DNA of 64,000 nt, from positions 47,616,612 through 47,680,611 of the forward strand of contig CM055109.1 of NCBI GenBank assembly GCA_029204225.1. Reading direction: 5' to 3'. The notes below the pieces were generated by a model. The model had not been told where the DNA came from. It saw only the letters and a list, made by a program, of their open reading frames with translations, and did no database searches. Below are positions 58,080 to 64,000 of the stretch, one piece after another; position 1 is the stretch's first letter; each line of letters begins with the position of its first letter. This DNA is from Diphasiastrum complanatum. Lineage: Eukaryota > Streptophyta > Lycopodiopsida > Lycopodiales > Lycopodiaceae. A program made the position numbers and the translations under genes.

Positions 58080-59256
58080 AAATAACCCCAAAATCTTGTA
58101 AGTCAAACTTTATTCCGTGCCGTCCGCGAATGGGTAAGCAGGCGAGCGGTCAGATTTCCGACACGTCACATCAGCGGTGCGGAGCCAAAACAGCGCTTGG
58201 CCGTCACTTTTGCTTTCGTCTCTCTTCACGTTTTCTCTCTCTCGCTCTTCTCTAGAGAGCGAGCTCGGTTTTGTGCGCTTTCGCATACGATCCGATCGAT
58301 TGCATGCAACCATCGCCAGCAGCAGCTGCATCGCCTTGCCATCATTGCGGTCGATCTTGCAGGCCATTCCGTTACCTTCAGCTGCAGCAGCGATGAAGAC
58401 AAACCTGAGCATGAAAAGGAAAATAATGATGATGATGATGATGATGTTGTGATTAAAAGAGGAATTCTTTAACTAGTCCCTGCTCCTGCTGCTGCTGCGA
58501 CACCAGCTCACGAGCAGTGAATCGGTGGCGGAGCAGCGCAGATCCATGGCGGCAATGGGTGAGCGTAGGGTGGACTGGGCCACTTCCCTCTGCCGCCCCT
58601 GAGCAGAATCGACAGTTTGGGTGGATCACCCACTTCTAGCCCCAGTCGCTTACCAAATGCCATCATCGATAAGACTTGTAAAATTCATCAGTACAGATCT
58701 GTGACTTATTCAGATCTGTAACAGGTTTGATTTGCCCTTGCACGGCTTGCTGCTTCTCTCTTGGTTCCTTCTTTCTGTTATGTTGGTTTAGTTGGCCGGA
58801 CAGCAAAATAGAGCTGCTATTCCCTTTCTGTGTGCACCAACTATTCATTTAATACCTTTGTCTCCACAAACCATCGAAGTGAACGACATGACTGACATCT
58901 TTGAAATATGAAAATCGAAGCAAATGATTGCCTTTCAAGTGATAGTGTTTCAGGTCTTTGCTCTTTCTGTATTGCCATCATTAACATCTGTTGACCTGAG
59001 TGTGATTTTGTTGGGAAATTAAGGTAGTATTTAAACGTTATTGGATATGAATGGCAAATTAGCATCAATTGATAATTGCTCTGGTTGTATTTTGGATAAG
59101 CTCCCGTTTTTTTTCAGATTGTACTTTGTCACATGAGGGATTTTGATTGAATTGCCACTTACTATGGATCACTTATTCATATTCTGATAGATATCACCGA
59201 ACAGAAGATTGAGAGGCTAAGGAAAAGAAGTGAGATCTGGGGATAGTAAATCCGAT
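58080..59256 (+). promoter_or_regulatory. DCL1 5' region: CT-rich leader, possible first exon
   Basis: 58100-58560 is richer in G+C, with a CTCTCTCTCGCTCTTCTC stretch at about 58230 and CTGCTGCTGC/CAGCAGCAG runs, as in plant 5' leaders. One frame ends in an acidic piece ('CSSDEDKPEHEKENN', then six Asp, about 58386-58470), which could be upstream coding sequence or chance. 58650-59190 looks intronic. AG sites near 59190, 59227 and 59230 are candidate acceptors for the next exon. An in-frame TAA at 59218 shows that a coding exon cannot extend further left than 59221. Confidence 0.45.
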
Positions 59257-59763
59257 ATGAACACCGATGAAAGAAGGGGAAGTAAATTGTATAGCATGAA
59301 GAAGAACAGTGAATTCAACGAAAAACATGATCGGAAAAGAACAAGGGAAGAGAGAGAACCTCAACAGATGAGGCGAAGCGATTTAAGAATGAAGGACCGC
59401 TTCTACGTGGACAGAGATAGAAGAGAAAGGTCAGTAAGGAGGTTTACACCAAGAGATGCAGGAAAAGGGCGCGATAAGGTTAAACACGACATTGATAACG
59501 CAAGGGGTGCAAAAACTGGCCTGGCCGCAGCAAAGCAAAGGGAGCATAATATTGAAAAGCCAGGTGCAGAAAGAGCTCGAAAATATCAGCTTGAGGTTTT
59601 AGAGCAAGCAAAGGTCAAAAACACGATAGCATTTTTAGATACAGGTGCAGGGAAGACATTGATTGCAGTGCTGTTGATGCAAAGCAAATATGAGCAACTG
59701 AGAAGGCAACAGAGGAAGATGGCTGCTGTGTTTCTTGTGCCGAAGGTTCCTTTGGTTTATCAG
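59257..59763 (+). CDS. DCL1: Dicer-like 1, exon with basic N-terminus and helicase start
   Basis: DCL1 is the nuclear RNase III enzyme that cuts primary and precursor microRNAs. From ATG 59257 the frame gives about 100 very basic residues (Arg/Lys/Asp/Glu, 'DRDRRERSVRRFTPRD'), as in plant DCL1 N-termini. 'ARKYQLEVLEQAKVKNTIAF' and the Walker A motif 'DTGAGKTLI' follow, then 'VFLVPKVPLVYQ', where the exon ends at CAG|GTTATT. This continues in phase with the exon at 62125. The true start may be further upstream: the Arabidopsis protein is longer before this point, so a 5' exon joined between 59221 and 59257 is possible. The frame runs past the donor into the intron until 59913. Confidence 0.9.
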
Positions 59764-60449
59764 GTTATTTCTTTCACCTTCAAGACGGATATGGATGCTT
59801 GCTTGAGCCTCTTGGAAAGTTTAAAGCTTAATGCAGAGATTGGGGTAAACTACTATTTGCTGTTTGTCCAAGCTTCAAAATGTGTAAAAAACTTTGGTTT
59901 GCTGTACCTTTAGTCTGATCTGCGCTCATACTGAGTCCTCACCGGCTTACTTAATTTTGTAATCCCTCAAAAGTCAGGTTGCCAGTGATGCAACGAGATT
60001 TGTCTAGATGAAAATCTGTTATGTAACTTATTTTTTGACAGATTTTGAAATGAATTGCACCTCTGCTTGGGAAGGCAATATCTCTTGACGTTAACTGTAA
60101 CACCCCTCCTTAATGAGAATTTTATAGCATAAACCAATGCAACATAGGGAGCAATATTAAAAGGCTCTCAAATGTGAATGACGATGTTGTCACTTGTCCT
60201 TTTGAAGTCCGCTAAGGCCAGGCCTCTGATCCAATCTGTGATGGTCCAGCCTCATCATCTGAAGAAGAAGAATGTGAACTCGCCATTCGCATCATTCCTT
60301 TCATTGGACGTTCCTTATGGTTAACCTCACTTGTGTCTTCAATTTGTTGCTTTTTGATTAGCCATTTAGGTCTTAGTGAAGGTGTGTGACGTAGACCTGG
60401 ACCTAGATGCATATGCACGGTTCCTGCTTCCATTTATATAACAACTGTC

Positions 60450-61080
60450 ATGATAAATTTTTTAGCTTTTCTTTTTGAAGATTTACAATCATATAAAGAA
60501 GAGACAATAGCAAGCAAGTTGTAAAGCCTTCCCTCTAATACACTGAACCACCACTTTGTTCTTGTTCTTTATGTCTTTAATTACATAACCTCTCTTGTCA
60601 AATTCAATCTTCATGGCCCGATTATTAATCCTGACGACTGAAAAGATTTCTAGTTCACCCAACTAATACAAAATGAGTCTTATTATCTGTAGGAACTCTT
60701 ACCCATTTCATGGACTTCATGCACAATGTTAGTTCTGAAGTAGACTCTTAGATCCACATATTTCTCTTAAAAACCAGCAAACCCCTTACTCTTTGTGGAT
60801 ACATATGTTGAGATGCACCAGAATCAACAAACCAACAATCAGTATCCACACTCTTTTCATAGCAAGCACTAAATATTTGATAGTTATGCTCATCTTTAGC
60901 TGTTTCAGCAAATCAATTTTCTTGCTTTCTGTAACACTTTCTTTCAAGTTCAACTTAGTTTTGCTTGCATTTATAAGGAAGATGTTCATACTTATTAAAT
61001 AGTAGCAGTCAGTGTTGCTTAAGAAACCCATTCGTATGTCAAGATGAATTTTTCTAAAAGACACTTTTGAAAGTGTACAT
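60450..61080 (-). pseudogene. Copia protease-region fragment in DCL1 intron
   Basis: On minus, 60860-60790 reads 'CYEKSVDTDCWFVDSGASQH', with the aspartic protease Asp-Ser-Gly at about 60825-60817. Surrounding frames are broken. A TTAAAAAATGTAC..GAGGG-type decay leaves no LTR. It opposes the gene's direction. Confidence 0.75.
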
Positions 61081-61446
61081 TTTTTAAGGGTTTCTTGTCG
61101 ATGGCTAAGACCTCGTTATTTTTCTGATATTTGATCTACATATCCTATTCTCAAAGCCAAGCTGATCCAAATGAAAAAAATCCTCGCCCTCAAAACCATC
61201 TCACAAACGTGTAATGACAAGGATGTCTAATCAGTGCATCAGCAATAGATATGATGCATGGGGCGTTTCGGGTCTAGATATCACATAGCTAGGTAATTCA
61301 CACAATATAAACAAGATATTCTGGAGAACAACAAAAGAGTCTAGGCCAAGGTAGTGCACAACAATATTTCAAAGATTGATAGTGTAAAATGCGACGTGAG
61401 TAGAAAACAATAACAAATGATGATCTCCAACACAAGCACCTCAAGT

Positions 61447-61448
<2 letters not shown>

Positions 61449-61479
<31 letters not shown>
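61449..61479. repeat. (CT)15 microsatellite
   Basis: Simple repeat inside the DCL1 intron. Confidence 0.97.
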
Positions 61480-61481
<2 letters not shown>

Positions 61482-62124
61482 ACACGTCAAGTGATCTCCC
61501 AACACATGATGCTACCCAAGCCAAATGCCACTTTTTTTGTAGTTTCTATGACTGCTAGTAACTATTACTATTGTTCATGGGATTTAAAATTAAATGCCAC
61601 AATTTCTTATCTATAATTTTGGCCACCTACTCTATGCAACCAACTACTCTATGCATTAATGACTTAGTACTTATGACATTAGGGTCTTTATCGCTAATTA
61701 ATGACCCATGCAAGTCAATTTGCAAAAATAATGTCCAACACCAACTAGAATGAAGACTAAAATGATCATCAACACTTCTCCAAGAAGTGATCAAGTGAAA
61801 CAAAGTCAACTGCTTAACATTATGTCCATGCATAGTGCAATCAATTGTCTGAGGCATCGTGGTTGGATTTCATAAAATTTCTTTTCATGTCTATTATATT
61901 TGCCTAATTATTTGACCGTTTCAAAGGTTGTAGATTGCTATCTAATGATATGCGTAGATTTTGCTTTGTTTTGATATCGTTCAGAGTAATGTATGAATAT
62001 TCACCTTAATGTTGATTTTATTTCAAGACAATGTATTTGTAAGTGAAATAGACATCGAGAGTATGAGCATGCTCTCGAAGAAACCAACAACGTTCTTGTA
62101 CTGACTGATGCTTTTTGATGTTAG

Positions 62125-62238
62125 CAAGCGGAGGTTATTCGTGAACGTACCGGCTTTCGTGTTGGCCATTATTGTGGTGAAATGGGTCAGGACTTCTGGA
62201 ACAAAGAGAGGTGGCATTTGGAATTTCAGTCTAAGGAG
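62125..62238 (+). CDS. DCL1: Dicer-like 1, second visible helicase exon
   Basis: A 114-nt exon between TTAG| and |GTATGG encodes 38 residues, 'QAEVIRERTGFRVGHYCGEM' and 'GQDFWNKERWHLEFQSKE'. This is the part of the DCL1 DExD helicase domain directly after 'PKVPLVYQ', with the signature 'GHYCGEMGQDFW'. Both borders are phase 0, and no stop or shift is present. The following exon, expected to begin with the 'VLVMTAQ' region, was not found in the remaining 1.76 kb, so it lies outside the window. Selection seems to have kept this exon intact, which argues for a working gene. Confidence 0.92.
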
Positions 62239-64000
62239 GTATGGCTAGTATATCACCTTGTTTGCACAAGCATTGCTATATGGTACTTAATATTTGTTTT
62301 AATGGCCTATTTATTCTCATTCATAAGTAGTGGCAACATATTGGATTTGAAAATGTAGAAACCTAGAACCAATCCATGTGATGCCTTTGTATAGATCCCA
62401 TGCCTAAATTACATTATCTATGTGACACAAAGATACTTGTTCCAGGTTATTTGTTAGTGGTTGTTGTGGTTTAGAAGACAACCAATGAGCAAACTTTGCA
62501 AGGTGACCTTGTGCTATTATTTGCTAGTTTGTCCACATATCTGTGGTACGTGCCACCTTCTAGATAACATATGTACTTGTAATTGCACACGCGATCTCCC
62601 TTTGTTTATGCAACGATCTTTGTTGAACATGCTCACAATCTAAGCTATCATTATCGATGAATCAAGATTTGGATAAAAAAGCCAATGGATGAGAATTTTA
62701 TAAAAGATCCATTTGAGCAAGATTTCAAAAAATAAATAATCTTAAGAAGAACTTAAGGATGTCCTTTACAAGAATGTGCCTAAGGGGCACTTCCAACACA
62801 TTCAATATCTATCCAATTTAGGTCACTTAGTCAAATATTGAATGGATCCAAGGGTTTAAACCAGGCGACCTTTTGGTAGGGTGCATAAGTTGTAGAGTTG
62901 CAAATTCGTAGGTTACTGATAAAGAAGGGTTTCTAGATTATTCCAAAGTGAAAAGTCTATAAGCTTCCATATTAGGGCATGAAGACCCATGAAGTTATGA
63001 ACGACTTTTCCCTCTATTCATTTGGTAGCTTTTACATTTATGTTTGTCAACATCGTTGTAGAAGAATCAAGTGTGGCAATGTTTCTTGTTAGGAGGGCTT
63101 GCAAGGCAACTCATTTTCATCTATTTTGTGATTCTTGTTAATGAATTAATTTACCTTGATCATTTCTTACACCCTTAAAAGCATGGACATTTGTTAAGGA
63201 CATTCTAGGCTACTAATTTTGTGTTTATAACTTGATCGTAGAGCACTTTCTAGAGATAGAAAGAGCATCTCCTTGTTGCCAAGAATACATTTTCAAATCA
63301 TCAATGTAGGAGACAACCAATTTGTTAGCATCTACTTGTTTATTGTTGGAGAGATTTTTTGATTCGTTGCTAGAGGAGACAACCTGTTTCATAGGTAGAA
63401 ATCTATATTCATCGATCCCTAGGCCGTATATCTCTCATCGTGAAGTATTTTCCTTCACTTGGACAATCTGTCAAGTCATCATTAGGATTGCTAATATGTT
63501 GAAATCTCTATGATTCACACATTTGCATACTTGAAACTTCTTACCTTGTAAGAGATTATGAGGCCCAAGGTGATTTACTAGGCTCAATGTGTCCCATTCT
63601 AATTTCTATTGTTTCCTCAATAATTTGGCCATCTCGTTTTACTCCTTTTGATTAAGGCAATAAGTCTTCTACAAATGGAGTGACTACCAGGCACTAACTC
63701 TTATCTTATGGTGTTTCCCCTTTGTGGATGCAATCCATGAGGGAGTTCCTTTGGACATACGCCGTGTTGTTAATTAGAGTCAGTATCATATGTGATTTTC
63801 CTAGATGTTATGTACTCTGCTAGTTTAGACCTATGAAATAAGTAGAATGCTCACAACTTGGAATTCAAAGGAAATACAAACTTTGCAGTATGACTAGTAT
63901 CTTGGACTGCATTTATATGTACATTCGACTTCAAAAAAGTATGGAAGACATCATACTCAAAATTTTCAGAGACTTTTTTTGTATCCAAATGAAAAATGTA
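62239..64000 (+). other. DCL1 intron continuing to the window edge
   Basis: Starts at the GTATGG donor. No DCL1 exon, transposon domain or long frame is visible in the remaining 1.76 kb; sequence is AT-rich. Confidence 0.7.

Larger units (their letters stand above)
59764..62124 (+). other. DCL1 intron (2361 bp)
   Basis: GT at 59764 and TTTTTGATGTTAG at 62124 flank the DCL1 exons in phase 0. The intron contains a minus-strand Copia protease remnant and a (CT)n run. Nothing suggests a hosted microRNA, although this was not folded. Confidence 0.85.

Noticed and set aside
58390-58452. Met-rich open frame from ATG 58392
   Set aside because: Poly-Met results from an ATG/GAT triplet run and ends after 20 codons; the Asp-rich phase is more plausible if any is coding.
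59764-59913. Extension of the DCL1 frame past 59763
   Set aside because: The expected next residues are encoded at 62125; the extension follows a GT donor and matches nothing in DCL1.
60212-60433. 73-codon minus frame in the DCL1 intron
   Set aside because: No domain or splice context; Ser/Asp-rich low complexity next to Copia debris.

Overview
This is a stretch of nuclear DNA from a flowering plant. The evidence is Ty1-copia and Athila/Tat-like Ty3-gypsy retrotransposons with plant-type primer-binding sites (TGGTATCAGAGC and TGGTGCCGTTGCC), long (GA)n microsatellites, spliceosomal introns with GT..AG ends, and at the right end the first helicase exons of a gene recognisable as DICER-LIKE 1. 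The species cannot be told. No tRNA, rRNA, CRISPR or bacterial-type operon was seen.

Layout. 1-4.1 kb: gene-free DNA with two (GA)n arrays, a GC-rich repetitive block with a TATA/CCAAT promoter-like end, an AT-rich block and a degenerate tandem repeat. 4.1-11.7 kb: an old minus-strand Copia ('Copia D') split by a complete but decayed plus-strand Copia ('Copia A', 5041-10985, LTRs about 97% identical, target duplication GTTTA). 11.7-15.8 kb: 5'-truncated Athila/Tat-like gag-protease on plus, then RT-RNase H on minus. 15.9-19.5 kb: broken retroelement-associated reading frames around a dispersed repeat (R1, copy 1). 20-24.8 kb: a broken minus-strand frame ('MAS' copy 1), a gypsy gag fragment, and an LTR (family C, copy 1) with its leader.

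24.8-31.7 kb is the least explained part. A plus-strand gene-like unit 'P' and a minus-strand unit 'M' meet tail to tail, both with plausible splice sites. M contains a clear but divergent histone H3 fold. A second partial copy of the P/M pair lies at 30.7-31.7 kb. Between them is an internally deleted minus-strand Copia (family B).

31.8-41.3 kb: MAS copy 2 (minus) with a MITE inside it, inverted pieces of LTR family C, and another minus-strand Copia ('Copia E') whose RT is split by a 1.65-kb insertion carrying exon-like sequence and an AT-rich tandem array. 41.4-52.5 kb: one Athila/Tat-like element on the minus strand, bounded by two LTRs and a TGGAT target duplication, inserted in a Copia RT. 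It keeps LTRs, PBS, gag-protease and a coiled-coil frame before the polypurine tract. No pol was found, and other repeats (family-C LTR copy 2, R1 copy 2, a Copia gag piece) are nested in it. 52.9-56.1 kb: a plus-strand family-B Copia with a segment of Copia-A-type gag spliced into its polyprotein and its 3' end replaced by a gypsy tail. 56.1-58 kb: no gene.

58.1-64 kb: the 5' part of DCL1 (plus): a CT-rich leader-like region, a large exon with a basic N-terminus and Walker A motif, a 2.36-kb intron containing a Copia protease fragment and a (CT)n array, a 114-nt exon, then intron to the window edge. DCL1 is the only confidently identified host gene. Nearly everything else is retrotransposon debris in nested layers, with P/M as the main exception.
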